A stretch of DNA of 64,000 bases, from contig NZ_CP087168.1 of assembly GCF_024748615.1 (NCBI RefSeq), positions 1,302,001 to 1,366,000 of the forward strand, read 5' to 3'. The notes under the pieces were generated by a model that had not been told where the DNA came from, did no database searches, and was given only the letters and a program-made list of their open reading frames with translations. The stretch's first letter is position 1. Every line of letters starts with the position of its first letter. Made by a program: the position numbers and the translations under genes. Positions 40,902 through 49,581 of this stretch are shown here, in pieces. The stretch is from Pseudomonas sp. B21-048 (lineage in GTDB: Bacteria > Pseudomonadota > Gammaproteobacteria > Pseudomonadales > Pseudomonadaceae).

Positions 40902-42282
40902 GCTCAGCAGCCTGCGTTGGCGGTTGCTGTGCAACCTCGCGTTGCTGCTGGTGGTATTGATGGTCGCCAGTGGTTTGAGCGCGTACTGGAACGGTCGCGA
41001 AGTCGCCGACACCGCGTATGACCGAACCTTGCTGGCCTCGGCCCGGACCATTGCCGCCGGCCTGTCCCAGCGCGATGGCAGCCTCAGCGCCGACGTGCCT
41101 TATGTGGCCCTCGATACGTTTGCCTACGACAGTGCCGGACGAATTTTTTACCTGGTCAATGACATCAATCAGCAGCTGATTTCGGGCTACGAAAACCTGC
41201 CGCCACCGCCACCGGGAACGCCGCGCACCGATGATTATCCGGCGCTGGCGCGTTTCTATAACGCCACTTATCAAGGGCAGAACGTGCGAGTGGTCAGCCT
41301 GCTCAAAGCAGTCAGCGAGCCAAACATGAACGGCATGGCCGAAATCCGCGTGGCGGAAACCGATGAGGCGCGGGTTCGCATGGCTCGCAGCCTGATGGCC
41401 GACACGTTATTGCGTCTGGGCATGCTGGCGATCGGTGCGCTGCTGTTGGTATGGTTTGCGGTCAGTGCGGCGCTGCGCCCGTTGGAGCGCTTGCGCACGG
41501 CGGTGGAAGAACGTCAGTCCGATGACTTGCGGCCCTTGCCGCTGGTGGAAGTGCAGCACGAATTGGGGCCGCTGGTGCGTGCGCTCAATCACTTTACCGA
41601 GCGTTTGCGCGGGCAGTTCGAGCGCCAGGCGCAGTTCATCGCCGATGCCGCTCACGAATTGCGTACCCCGTTGGCGGCGCTCAAGGCTCGACTCGAACTG
41701 GGATTGCGGTCCAGCGAGCCCGAAACCTGGCACAGCACCCTGGAAACCGCCGCCCAGAGCACGGATCGCCTGACCCATCTGGCCAATCAATTGCTCTCTC
41801 TGGCACGGGTCGAGAATGGCGCCCGGGCAATCGCCGAGGGCGGTGCGCAGTTGCTCGACCTCAGTCAGTTGGCCCGTGAACTGGGCATGGCCATGGCGCC
41901 GCTGGCCCACGCACGTGGCGTGGCGCTGGCGCTGGAAGCGGACGAGCCGGTGTGGCTGCGTGGCGAGCCGACGCTGTTGAACGAACTGTTGAGCAATCTG
42001 GTGGACAATGCGCTGGCCCACACGCCGCCGGGCGGCAATGTCATCCTGCGGGTCACGGCGCCGGCGGTGCTGGAGGTCGAGGACGATGGCCCGGGGATTC
42101 CCCTTGAAGAACGGGAGCGGGTGTTCGAGCGCTTTTATCGGCGTAACGAGCAGGTGGCCGGGTCTGGGTTGGGATTGGCCATCGTCGGCGAAATCTGCCG
42201 CGCCCACCTGGCGCAGATCAGCCTGCACGATGGCGAGCAGGCGGGGCTGAAGGTGCGGGTGAGTTTTATCGCGGGAGAGTAA
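40894..42282 (+). CDS. tctE: Sensor histidine kinase TctE
   Basis: Membrane sensor kinase of 462 residues. It has an N-terminal membrane helix (RLLCNLALLLVVLMVASGLS), a periplasmic 2CSK-N type sensing domain (about residues 30-160), a second helix near 172-190, a HAMP linker, then the dimerisation site DAAHELRTPLAALKARLEL with His254. ATP-binding boxes follow: LLSNLVDNALAHTPPGGNV, VEDDGPGIPLEE and VAGSGLGLAIVGEI. It likely senses citrate-type acids and phosphorylates TctD. The ATG at 40894 overlaps the tctD stop and gives MYKLSSLRWRLL. Confidence 0.93.
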   Translation: MYKLSSLRWRLLCNLALLLVVLMVASGLSAYWNGREVADTAYDRTLLASARTIAAGLSQRDGSLSADVPYVALDTFAYDSAGRIFYLVNDINQQLISGYENLPPPPPGTPRTDDYPALARFYNATYQGQNVRVVSLLKAVSEPNMNGMAEIRVAETDEARVRMARSLMADTLLRLGMLAIGALLLVWFAVSAALRPLERLRTAVEERQSDDLRPLPLVEVQHELGPLVRALNHFTERLRGQFERQAQFIADAAHELRTPLAALKARLELGLRSSEPETWHSTLETAAQSTDRLTHLANQLLSLARVENGARAIAEGGAQLLDLSQLARELGMAMAPLAHARGVALALEADEPVWLRGEPTLLNELLSNLVDNALAHTPPGGNVILRVTAPAVLEVEDDGPGIPLEERERVFERFYRRNEQVAGSGLGLAIVGEICRAHLAQISLHDGEQAGLKVRVSFIAGE

Positions 42283-42300
42283 TGGTGTTTGTTCCGGCCT

Positions 42301-42379
42301 CTTCGCGGGCAAGCCTCGCTCCTACAGAGCGTCGAAACTGTAGGAGCGAGCGGTGCGGCGATCCGACTTGCCCGCGAAG
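42301..42379. repeat. REP element downstream of tctE
   Basis: CTTCGCGGGCAAG at 42301-42313 pairs with CTTGCCCGCGAAG at 42367-42379, and CGCTCCTACAG with CTGTAGGAGCG inside, forming one long hairpin. The right half (42338-42379) is repeated base for base at 54043-54084. It is placed between convergent genes. Confidence 0.85.
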
Positions 42380-42382
42380 CTC

Positions 42383-43204
42383 TTAGTAAAACATCGACCG
42401 CGACTCTTCCAGTTCCTTGCACGTCGCCTCGTTATCCAGATCGATCCCCAGCTTCTTGAAAGCCGGCACGCTGACGGGATCGATACGGGCCAGTGAATGA
42501 TGGGTGTCCTTATGGCAGTACAGACTGGCCACTTGCACCAGATCGACATAATCGACCCGCTCCGATTGCCGCTTGAAGTCCAGATACAGCCCCGGCAATT
42601 GCACCAGCATTTCCGGAAACTCCCAGACCCTGAGCAATTTATCGCCGAGCAACGGATGAATCTGGTCGATCACATGGTTGAGGCTGACAGGGTCAGACAG
42701 CAACTCGTAGTGATCTTCAGCGTAAGTCAGGATCGGCAGTACGCCAATCTGATGCACCAGGCCACCAAGGGCTGCCTGATCAGGCTTGAGTTGTGTGTAA
42801 CGGCGGCACAACGCGTAACTGACGCCTGCGATTTCCAGACTTTTGCGCCAGACCTCGCGCATTTTCTGTTCCACCACTTCGGAGCGGGCATTGAAGATCT
42901 GTTCCATCACCAGGCCAATGGCCAGATTGCTGCTGTAATTGACGCCCAGCCGCGTGATGGCCGTGTGCAGATCAGTCACTTCCTGGGTCGCGCGCAGCAG
43001 CGGGCTATTGACCACTTTGATCAGTCGCGCCGACAGCGCGGTATCGCGGCCAATCACTTTGCTCAGTGTGCTGACACTGATTTCCGGGTCTTCGGCGGCC
43101 TTGCGAATCTGCAGGGCCACTTCCGGTAACGTTGGCAGAACCAGGTCATCGTTATCGATGGCCTCAACCAAATCCTGTTGGACCTTATCCGCCAGCTCGC
43201 TCAT
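42383..43204 (-). CDS. HDOD domain protein
   Basis: Soluble protein of 273 residues carrying one HDOD domain (LPTLPEVALQIRKAAEDPEI, LSKVIGRDTALSARLIKVVN, ITRLGVNYSSNLAIGLVMEQ, LGGLVHQIGVLPILTYAEDH). HDOD proteins are HD-like domains lacking the full metal site and act in signalling, often with c-di-GMP or stress pathways. No receiver, GGDEF or other effector is attached. It is separated from ygfZ by 35 bases on the same strand and might be co-transcribed with it. Confidence 0.9.
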   Translation of the reverse strand: MSELADKVQQDLVEAIDNDDLVLPTLPEVALQIRKAAEDPEISVSTLSKVIGRDTALSARLIKVVNSPLLRATQEVTDLHTAITRLGVNYSSNLAIGLVMEQIFNARSEVVEQKMREVWRKSLEIAGVSYALCRRYTQLKPDQAALGGLVHQIGVLPILTYAEDHYELLSDPVSLNHVIDQIHPLLGDKLLRVWEFPEMLVQLPGLYLDFKRQSERVDYVDLVQVASLYCHKDTHHSLARIDPVSVPAFKKLGIDLDNEATCKELEESRSMFY

Positions 43205-43239
43205 TTCTTTTCTCTAGGGTATTGCGACAAGTGCTGCTG

Positions 43240-44181
43240 TTAACGCTGGATTTCGCGATCACGATCCAGTGGGTAAGGCAGGTCGAGCAGATGCAGGCCC
43301 GGACCTTCGAGTGCGCCGAGATGAAGGTTGCCATCTTCTGCCGCTTCGGCTTGCAACACCGCCAGCAATTCAATGTTGTGCTCGGCGCGGGCGGCCAGCA
43401 CCACTTCACCAATCGAACTGCCATGGGTCGGGGAGAACAGTTGGGTACCGGGCTCCGGTAATTCGCTGGCCTCCAGTTGCAGGCGATACAGACGGCGCTT
43501 GAGTTTGCCAAGGTATTGCATGCGCGCGACGATTTCCTGGCCGGTATAGCAACCCTTTTTGAAGCTCACGCCACCGACGGCTTGCAGATTGAGCATCTGC
43601 GGGATGAACAGCTCGCGGGTGCTCGGCATGACCTGACCGATCCCGGCACGGATCTGGCCCAGCAGCCATTGATTCAGATCACCTTCAGCCAACAGAGCGG
43701 ACAGCCTGCCCTTGATGGTGTCGGCTTGATCGGCGCGAACCCAGAGTTCGGCGCGGTCAGGCGAAACGCGAAGGGCGATCAGGCCGTCATTGCGTACCAC
43801 GCGGTCGGTTTCTGCCGATAGTTCCAGGCCTAAACTGGCCAGTGCCGCATCGTTATGCTCAAGGCCGAAACGAACCCAGCTGGCACTTTCATCGGTCAGT
43901 TTCGATTTGGAGAACACCGCGTACTTTTTCAGGTCCGCCAGTTGCGGCTCCAGCAGTTCGCTGGCCATCGCCATGAGCACACCGTCGCCTTCCAGCAGAA
44001 TGCGAAAACTCGACTGCATCCGGCCTTTCTGTGTGCAGCGCGCGCCAAGGCTGGCCTGGGTTTCGCTCAGGTAATTGAGGTTGCAAGTCAATTGGCCTTG
44101 CAGGAATTTGCCGGCATCCGCGCCGCGTACCGCGAGAACGCCTTCGTGAGAAAGGGTGCAGAAAAAAGCAGAATCGGCCAT
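43240..44181 (-). CDS. ygfZ: Folate-binding Fe-S cluster maintenance protein YgfZ
   Basis: Tetrahydrofolate-dependent protein of 313 residues needed for repair or synthesis of certain iron-sulfur enzymes such as MiaB. The hallmark KGCYTGQEIVARMQYLGKLK carries the essential Cys. The N-terminal aminomethyltransferase-like half contains RGADAGKFLQGQLTCNLNYL and RMQSSFRILLEGDGVLMAMA. The divergent sdhE gene also serves an oxidative enzyme. The start MADSAFFCTLSHEGV at 44181 fits the family. Confidence 0.93.
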   Translation of the reverse strand: MADSAFFCTLSHEGVLAVRGADAGKFLQGQLTCNLNYLSETQASLGARCTQKGRMQSSFRILLEGDGVLMAMASELLEPQLADLKKYAVFSKSKLTDESASWVRFGLEHNDAALASLGLELSAETDRVVRNDGLIALRVSPDRAELWVRADQADTIKGRLSALLAEGDLNQWLLGQIRAGIGQVMPSTRELFIPQMLNLQAVGGVSFKKGCYTGQEIVARMQYLGKLKRRLYRLQLEASELPEPGTQLFSPTHGSSIGEVVLAARAEHNIELLAVLQAEAAEDGNLHLGALEGPGLHLLDLPYPLDRDREIQR

Positions 44182-44329
44182 GGGTCATCGCAGGGTAAAG
44201 AGTCCGAGTGACATCATAAGGGCGCGCCCTTGAAATGGGTAGTTCACAAAGGTTCGTGGAGGGCGACCAAAGCCGACTGTTCGAGCAGGCCCGGGGCTGT
44301 ATACTTGCCGCCTATTTGAGGAGCGTTCC

Positions 44330-44584
44330 ATGGTCGAACAAGTTGAACTGAATCGCCTCTACTGGCACAGCCGCCGCGGCATGCTTGAGCTTGACGTGTT
44401 GCTGGTGCCGTTTGTGAAAGAGGTTTATCCGCACCTCAACCAGGTGGATCGTGATCTGTACGTCCGTCTGCTGACGTGTGAGGATCAGGACATGTTCGGC
44501 TGGTTCATGGAACGCAATGAATCCGAAGATCCGGAGCTTCAGCGCATGGTTCGCATGATCCTGGATCGTGTCCAGCCCAAGTAA
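44330..44584 (+). CDS. sdhE: Succinate dehydrogenase assembly factor SdhE
   Basis: Small helical protein of 84 residues that helps attach FAD to SdhA. The RGMLELD motif (Gly17, Glu20) that contacts the flavoprotein is intact, followed by [20 protein letters not shown] and the [15 protein letters not shown] block. GAGGAGC at 44317-44323 is the ribosome site. It overlaps the ygfX-type gene by 17 bases, the conserved arrangement of this pair. Confidence 0.93.
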   Translation: MVEQVELNRLYWHSRRGMLELDVLLVPFVKEVYPHLNQVDRDLYVRLLTCEDQDMFGWFMERNESEDPELQRMVRMILDRVQPK

Positions 44585-45020
44585 CGCGTTCGAATGCCGC
44601 TGGCATGCCTCGCGGCAGTTGCTGGCGGCGTATCTTTTGGCTCAGCTATTCGCGCTGGGTTCGCTGTTTTTTCTTTCCATACCGGTCTGGGCCAGTTTGC
44701 TCGGCGCTTTTTGCTGTCTGGTTCATGGCCTTTGGGCATTACCGCGACAGATTTTGCTGACACACCCGCGGGCGTTTCGCGGCTTGCGTCGCGATGCCGA
44801 TGGCTGGCAGTTGTGGAATCAGGCGGTGGGTTGGCAGCCCGTGCAGCTACGGCCAGACAGTCTGGCGTTGCCATTGATTGTGGTACTGCGGTTTCGTCTG
44901 CGCGATGAGCGGCGGGTCAGGTCGATCTGTGTGCCGCGCGATTCGCAGGCGGCGGATGTGCACCGACGCCTGCGGGTTCGGCTCAAGTTCAGTCGGCGTA
45001 GGTGGGCGGCACCAGAATAG
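44568..45020 (+). CDS. ygfX: YgfX/CptA family membrane protein
   Basis: Protein of 150 residues encoded directly after sdhE, with a GTG start inside its 3' end. It has two close membrane helices ([20 protein letters not shown] and [20 protein letters not shown]) then a basic soluble domain ending [13 protein letters not shown]. This is the YgfX architecture; in E. coli YgfX/YgfY were proposed as a toxin-antitoxin (CptAB) and as regulators of prodigiosin or succinate dehydrogenase in others. The toxin role is disputed. The C-terminus overlaps the nadB 3' end by 32 bases (convergent). Confidence 0.82.
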   Translation: MSSPSNAFECRWHASRQLLAAYLLAQLFALGSLFFLSIPVWASLLGAFCCLVHGLWALPRQILLTHPRAFRGLRRDADGWQLWNQAVGWQPVQLRPDSLALPLIVVLRFRLRDERRVRSICVPRDSQAADVHRRLRVRLKFSRRRWAAPE

Positions 45021-46605
45021 TGTCCAGGGCAACCGGCAGCATGTTCGGGTAGTCGAGGGTGTAATGCAGGCCGCGACTTTCCTTGCGCTCCATGGCTGAC
45101 CGGATCATCAACTCGGCCACTTGCGCTAGGTTGCGCAACTCGATCAAGTCTCGACTGACCTTGTAGTTGCTGTAGAACTCGTCGATTTCGTCAAGCAACA
45201 GTTGCACCCGGTGTTGAGCCCGTTGCAAACGTTTGTTAGTGCGCACGATGCCGACGTAATCCCACATGAATCGCCGCAATTCGTCCCAGTTGTGCGCAAT
45301 AATCACGTCTTCGTCGGAATCGGTAACCTGGCTCGCATCCCAAACGGGCAGGGCGGTCGGAATCGACACCTCTGGCAACTCCTCAAGAATGTCCGCCGCC
45401 GCCGAACGGGCGTAAACGAAACATTCCAACAGCGAGTTACTGGCCATGCGGTTGGCGCCATGCAAGCCGGTGAAGCTGGTTTCACCAATCGCATACAGGC
45501 CTGGCACATCGGTGCGTCCCCGCTGATCGACCATCACGCCACCACAGGTGTAGTGTGCCGCTGGCACTACCGGGATCGGTTGTTTGGTGATGTCGATGGA
45601 GAATTCCAGGCAGCGTTCATAGACCGTCGGGAAGTGCGTCTTGATGAAATCTTCAGGCTTGTGGCTGATATCGAGGTAAACGCAGTCGATGCCCAAGCGC
45701 TTCATCTCATGGTCGATGGCGCGGGCGACGATGTCCCGTGGGGCCAATTCGGCGCGAGGATCGAAGCGCGGCATGAAGCGTTCGCCATTGGGCAGTTTCA
45801 GGTGGCCGCCTTCACCGCGCAGGGCTTCGGTGATCAGGAAGCTCTTGGCTTGCGGGTGATAAAGGCAAGTGGGGTGGAACTGGTTGAATTCCAGGTTCGC
45901 TACCCGGCAGCCCGAACGCCAGGCCATGGCGATGCCATCACCGCAAGCACCGTCGGGGTTGCTGGTATAGAGGTAGACTTTTGCCGCGCCGCCCGATGCA
46001 AGGATCACGAAACGCGCGCCGTAGGTGTCGACTTCTCCGGTGCCGCGGTTGAGCACATAGGCGCCGAGGCAACGGTTGCCTTCAAGGCCCAGGCGCTTTT
46101 CGGTGATCAGGTCGACCGCGACCCGCTGCTCCAGCAGTTCAATGTTGGGACGCTGCCTGGCCTGATCGAGCAGGGTTCTGAAGATTGCCGCGCCCGTCGC
46201 ATCGGCGGCATGAATGATGCGCCGATGGCTGTGACCGCCTTCGCGGGTCAGGTGAAACTCGAAACCACCGTCTTCGGTGCCGGACTGTTCATCGCGGGTA
46301 AAGGGCACGCCTTGGTCGATCAGCCATTGAATCGACTCTTTGCTGTGCTCGACGGTAAAGCGCACGGCGTCTTCATGACACAGGCCGCCGCCAGCATTGA
46401 GGGTGTCATCGACGTGGGATTCGACCGTATCGGTGTCATCCAGGACGGCGGCGACACCGCCTTGGGCCCAGAAGGTCGAGCCATTGGCCAGATCGCCTTT
46501 GCTCAATACGGCGATGCGCAAATGACCGGGCAAGGTCAGCGCAAGGCTCAAGCCGGCAGCACCGCTGCCAATTACCAGAACATCGTGTTGAAACTGTTGG
46601 CTCAT
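44989..46605 (-). CDS. nadB: L-aspartate oxidase NadB
   Basis: First enzyme of NAD synthesis from aspartate, making iminoaspartate with FAD. The protein has 538 residues, the expected length. The FAD-binding [19 protein letters not shown] is at residues 9-27; active-site blocks are [20 protein letters not shown] and [20 protein letters not shown], and [18 protein letters not shown] is present. The start [15 protein letters not shown] (46605) is preferred over a longer frame to 46716 because it begins just before the flavin motif. It is divergent from algU, as in other pseudomonads. Confidence 0.95.
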   Translation of the reverse strand: MSQQFQHDVLVIGSGAAGLSLALTLPGHLRIAVLSKGDLANGSTFWAQGGVAAVLDDTDTVESHVDDTLNAGGGLCHEDAVRFTVEHSKESIQWLIDQGVPFTRDEQSGTEDGGFEFHLTREGGHSHRRIIHAADATGAAIFRTLLDQARQRPNIELLEQRVAVDLITEKRLGLEGNRCLGAYVLNRGTGEVDTYGARFVILASGGAAKVYLYTSNPDGACGDGIAMAWRSGCRVANLEFNQFHPTCLYHPQAKSFLITEALRGEGGHLKLPNGERFMPRFDPRAELAPRDIVARAIDHEMKRLGIDCVYLDISHKPEDFIKTHFPTVYERCLEFSIDITKQPIPVVPAAHYTCGGVMVDQRGRTDVPGLYAIGETSFTGLHGANRMASNSLLECFVYARSAAADILEELPEVSIPTALPVWDASQVTDSDEDVIIAHNWDELRRFMWDYVGIVRTNKRLQRAQHRVQLLLDEIDEFYSNYKVSRDLIELRNLAQVAELMIRSAMERKESRGLHYTLDYPNMLPVALDTILVPPTYAD

Positions 46606-47165
46606 TTCAGGATTCCGCTCAAAGCGACCCGGGACGGGGTTGGCGCAAGACAGCTGGATCGGCGAGTCAAGACAGCCACACAGCCCACTAGTATATAGAG
46701 GGGGGGAGCGGCACAATAGCCGGGCTTATATGGCATTGTGAAACTACTGTGACGGAAAGGGCTGAACGCTTCGTCGGAAGTTTTTTTGAGCGCTTCGGCG
46801 ATTACACGACTGTATCGCGGATTTAACAGTCTTTTTCTCTTCACAGTTGCACAATGGCGGTTGCAGGCAGCTATAAATATGGAACTTTTGCCAAAGGCTC
46901 AAGATCAATAGACGGTTGCCTGAAACAAGGGACAGTGTCGGCTTCGGTGCGGGACTTGCGGTTGGGTCCTTAGCTGGCGAATCCGATGACAAGATTATTC
47001 GCGCAGCCGGGTTATTCCGCACTGCGCTTTTCGTGCGTGCCAAATCAGAGCCCGCAGGAAACTTGCTTGGAGGGGGGGAGAACTTTTGCGAAAAGCCCGA
47101 GTCTATGTTTGCAAGTCTGGTCGTTCAGTGATGCAAGCCTCCTTCGAGCTTATCGAGGAGTGTTC
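46606..47165. promoter_or_regulatory. nadB / algU control region with two AlgU-type promoters
   Basis: This 560-base gap has two matches to the AlgU/RpoE consensus upstream of algU. The distal one is GGAACTT at 46881-46887, a 17-base spacer and TCAAT at 46905-46909. The proximal one is GAACTT at 47080-47085, a 16-base spacer and TCTAT at 47102-47106, about 60 bases before the start codon. Both share GAACTTTTGC. They fit the known self-activation of algU operons. GAGGAG at 47155-47160 is a likely ribosome site. A run of GGGGGGG at 46692-46698 and 47072-47078 is notable. No gene or RNA gene was recognised here. Confidence 0.7.
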
Positions 47166-47747
47166 ATGCTAACCCAGGAAGAGGATCAGCAGCTGGTCGA
47201 GCGCGTTCAACGCGGCGACAAGCGAGCTTTCGATCTGCTAGTGCTGAAATACCAGCACAAAATTCTCGGGTTGATCGTGCGTTTCGTGCACGACACCCAT
47301 GAAGCCCAGGATGTCGCACAGGAAGCTTTTATCAAGGCATACCGTGCACTTGGTAATTTTCGCGGAGACAGCGCGTTTTATACGTGGCTTTACCGCATCG
47401 CCATCAACACGGCGAAAAACTATCTGGTTTCGCGCGGCCGCCGGCCGCCGGATAGCGATGTCAGTTCCGAGGATGCAGAGTTCTACGATGGCGATCATGG
47501 CCTCAAGGATCTCGAGTCGCCAGAACGTGCATTGCTGCGGGATGAGATCGAAGGTACCGTCCATCGAACCATTCAGCAACTGCCAGAAGATTTGCGTACG
47601 GCTTTAACTTTACGTGAATTCGATGGTCTGAGTTACGAGGACATTGCCAGCGTCATGCAGTGTCCGGTGGGTACCGTGCGCTCCCGGATTTTCCGCGCTC
47701 GGGAGGCCATCGATAAAGCCCTGCAGCCATTGTTGCAGGAAAACTGA
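47166..47747 (+). CDS. algU: ECF sigma factor AlgU (RpoE)
   Basis: Envelope-stress sigma factor of 193 residues, the standard AlgU length. Sigma region 2 contains FDLLVLKYQHKILGLIVRFV and EAFIKAYRALGNFRGDSAFY; region 4 contains REFDGLSYEDIASVMQCPVG, then TVRSRIFRAREAIDKAL. The start at 47166 (MLTQEEDQQLVERVQRGDKR) has GAGGAG five bases upstream. It heads algU-mucA-mucB-mucD and transcribes alginate, heat-shock and envelope-repair genes; MucA and MucB hold it inactive. Confidence 0.97.
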   Translation: MLTQEEDQQLVERVQRGDKRAFDLLVLKYQHKILGLIVRFVHDTHEAQDVAQEAFIKAYRALGNFRGDSAFYTWLYRIAINTAKNYLVSRGRRPPDSDVSSEDAEFYDGDHGLKDLESPERALLRDEIEGTVHRTIQQLPEDLRTALTLREFDGLSYEDIASVMQCPVGTVRSRIFRAREAIDKALQPLLQEN

Positions 47748-47777
47748 GACAGCGGCGACAGCCAAGAGAGGAACGCC

Positions 47778-48365
47778 ATGAGTCGTGAAGCCCTGCAGGA
47801 ATCGCTGTCCGCAGTGATGGATAACGAAGCGGACGAACTGGAATTGCGTCGGGTATTGAATGCCTTCGACGATGTTGAAACTCGCGAAACCTGGGCTCGT
47901 TACCAGATCGCTCGGGCGGTGATGCACAAGGACCTGCTGCTTCCTCGCCTGGATATCGCAGCGGCAGTCTCTGCTGCGCTGGCTGACGAAGCCGTACCGG
48001 CAAAAGCCTCCCGCGGTCCATGGCGCAGCCTGGGTCGTCTGGCAGTCGCTGCTTCGGTGACCGTTGCCGTGCTGGCGGGTGTTCGTCTGTACAACCAGGA
48101 CGAGATCGCCGGTGTCGAACTGGCCCAGCAATCCAGTCAACCGGGTCTGACCGCTCCTCAGGTCAAGGGCCCTGCTGTATTGGCAGGCTACAATGAGAGT
48201 TCGCAAGCCACTGGCCCTATGGCCAACGGCGTATTGCAAGGTCAGCCAGGCTGGCACGATCAGCGTTTGCCAGGTTACTTGCGTCAACATGCTCAACAGG
48301 CTGCATTGAAAGGTACTGAAAGCGCTCTGCCTTATGCTCGTGCAGCAAGCCTGGAAAACCGTTAA
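47778..48365 (+). CDS. mucA: Anti-sigma factor MucA
   Basis: Inner-membrane anti-sigma factor of 195 residues. The N-terminal cytosolic part that binds AlgU is MSREALQESLSAVMDNEADE and NAFDDVETRETWARYQIARA. One membrane helix is at about residues 86-104 (AVAASVTVAVLAGVRLY). The periplasmic part contacts MucB and is cut by regulated proteolysis. No frameshift of the type that causes mucoidy is present in this copy. It begins 30 bases after algU; AGAGAGGAACGCC supplies the ribosome site. Confidence 0.95.
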   Translation: MSREALQESLSAVMDNEADELELRRVLNAFDDVETRETWARYQIARAVMHKDLLLPRLDIAAAVSAALADEAVPAKASRGPWRSLGRLAVAASVTVAVLAGVRLYNQDEIAGVELAQQSSQPGLTAPQVKGPAVLAGYNESSQATGPMANGVLQGQPGWHDQRLPGYLRQHAQQAALKGTESALPYARAASLENR

Positions 48366-48373
48366 GGAGGATC

Positions 48374-49336
48374 ATGCGCGCCATACCTCTACTTGCGCTT
48401 CTGCTCAGTGGCTGGTTTGTTGTTCCAGCCCACGCCGATGAAGCTCAGGACTGGCTGAAGCGTTTGGGACAGGCCGAGCAAACGCAGAGCTTTCACGGTA
48501 CTTTCGTCTACGAGCGTAACGGTAGTTTCTCTACCCATAACATCTGGCATCGCGTCCAGGATGGCAAGGTCCGCGAGCGTTTACTCCAGCTCGACGGCTC
48601 GGCACAGGAAGTCATGCGCATTGATGGGCATACTCAATGCGTTAGTGGCAGCCTGATAGCAGGGCTGGGGGACTCACCCAACTCCACCGCTCGTGCACTC
48701 GATCCACAAAAGCTAAAAAATTGGTACGACCTTGCCGTCATTGGCAAGTCGCGTGTGGCGGGGCGTTCGGCGGTGATCGTGTCGTTGACGCCTCGTGATC
48801 AGCATCGTTACGGTTTTGAACTGCATCTGGACAAGGAAACCGGTTTGCCGTTGAAGTCATTGTTGCTCAATGACAAAGGGCAACTGCTGGAGCGGTTCCA
48901 GTTCACCCGGCTGGACACAGCCGAGGTGCCTTCCGACAGTGATTTGCAGGCAGGTTCTGATTGCAAAACCATTACCCTCGACAGTGACAACGCTTCCGCC
49001 GTCAAAATTGCGCAGGTCTGGCATTCGGACTGGTTACCGCCAGGTTTCGAGCTGATCAGCAGTACCTCTCACAAGGACCCGGAGACCAAAGCCCAGGTCA
49101 ACAGTCTGATGTTCGACGACGGTCTGGCCCGATTCTCGGTGTTCCTTGAGCCGTTGAATGGCGCAACACTCACTGATACGCGCACCCAACTGGGGCCAAC
49201 CGTTGCTGTCTCCCGGCGATTGACTACACCGCAAGGGGAGATGATGGTGACCGTGGTCGGTGAAATACCGATTGGCACCGCCGAACGGATTGCGCTGTCC
49301 ATGCGCAACGATGCGGCGGCTACCAGCAAGCAGTGA
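48374..49336 (+). CDS. mucB: Sigma factor regulatory protein MucB (RseB family)
   Basis: Periplasmic protein of 320 residues that binds MucA and guards it from AlgW/RseP proteolysis, probably sensing lipids or lipopolysaccharide. It has a signal peptide (RAIPLLALLLSGWFVVPAHA), an N-terminal LolA-like domain (SFHGTFVYERNGSFSTHNIW, VMRIDGHTQCVSGSLIAGLG) and a C-terminal MucB_RseB_C domain (WLPPGFELISSTSHKDPETK, MVTVVGEIPIGTAERIALSM). It starts 8 bases after mucA, with AGGAGG as ribosome site. A hairpin follows in the gap to mucD. Confidence 0.95.
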   Translation: MRAIPLLALLLSGWFVVPAHADEAQDWLKRLGQAEQTQSFHGTFVYERNGSFSTHNIWHRVQDGKVRERLLQLDGSAQEVMRIDGHTQCVSGSLIAGLGDSPNSTARALDPQKLKNWYDLAVIGKSRVAGRSAVIVSLTPRDQHRYGFELHLDKETGLPLKSLLLNDKGQLLERFQFTRLDTAEVPSDSDLQAGSDCKTITLDSDNASAVKIAQVWHSDWLPPGFELISSTSHKDPETKAQVNSLMFDDGLARFSVFLEPLNGATLTDTRTQLGPTVAVSRRLTTPQGEMMVTVVGEIPIGTAERIALSMRNDAAATSKQ

Positions 49337-49463
49337 ACTGATCAGCCATGCTCACCAATCGGGGTCTGGAGTGCTGGAGCTCTACTATGGCTATCCCGCG
49401 GTTGGCGCCTCGAAATGTTTTGCCGAGCATTTTCATTTGCAAATATCCCGAAAATTTTTTATA

Positions 49464-49498
49464 GGTCAGAGCCCCTCGGCTCTGGCCTTGTTTGTTGT
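49464..49498 (+). terminator. Hairpin terminator candidate between mucB and mucD
   Basis: GGTCAGAGCC at 49464-49473 pairs with GGCTCTGGCC at 49478-49487 (one G-U pair), loop CCTC, and is followed by TTGTTTGTTGTT. It lies 128 bases after the mucB stop and 95 before the mucD start, so mucD may partly depend on its own promoter. Confidence 0.6.
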
Positions 49499-49581
49499 TC
49501 CCGGAACAAAAATACCGGCGTATCGTTTCCGGTGTTCCTTGCTCCATATCGCTTAACCATGCTCGTCGTAACGGGAGCCGT

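Noticed and set aside
44330..45020. sdhE-ygfX as a toxin-antitoxin system
   Set aside because: SdhE is a proven assembly factor and the toxin claim for YgfX is disputed; nothing here adds support.
45202..46698. 498-codon plus-strand frame opposite nadB
   Set aside because: Antisense of nadB, no recognisable domain.
49337..49581. A remnant of mucC
   Set aside because: I read all frames here; none gives more than short non-hydrophobic peptides, so there is no gene fossil that I can support.
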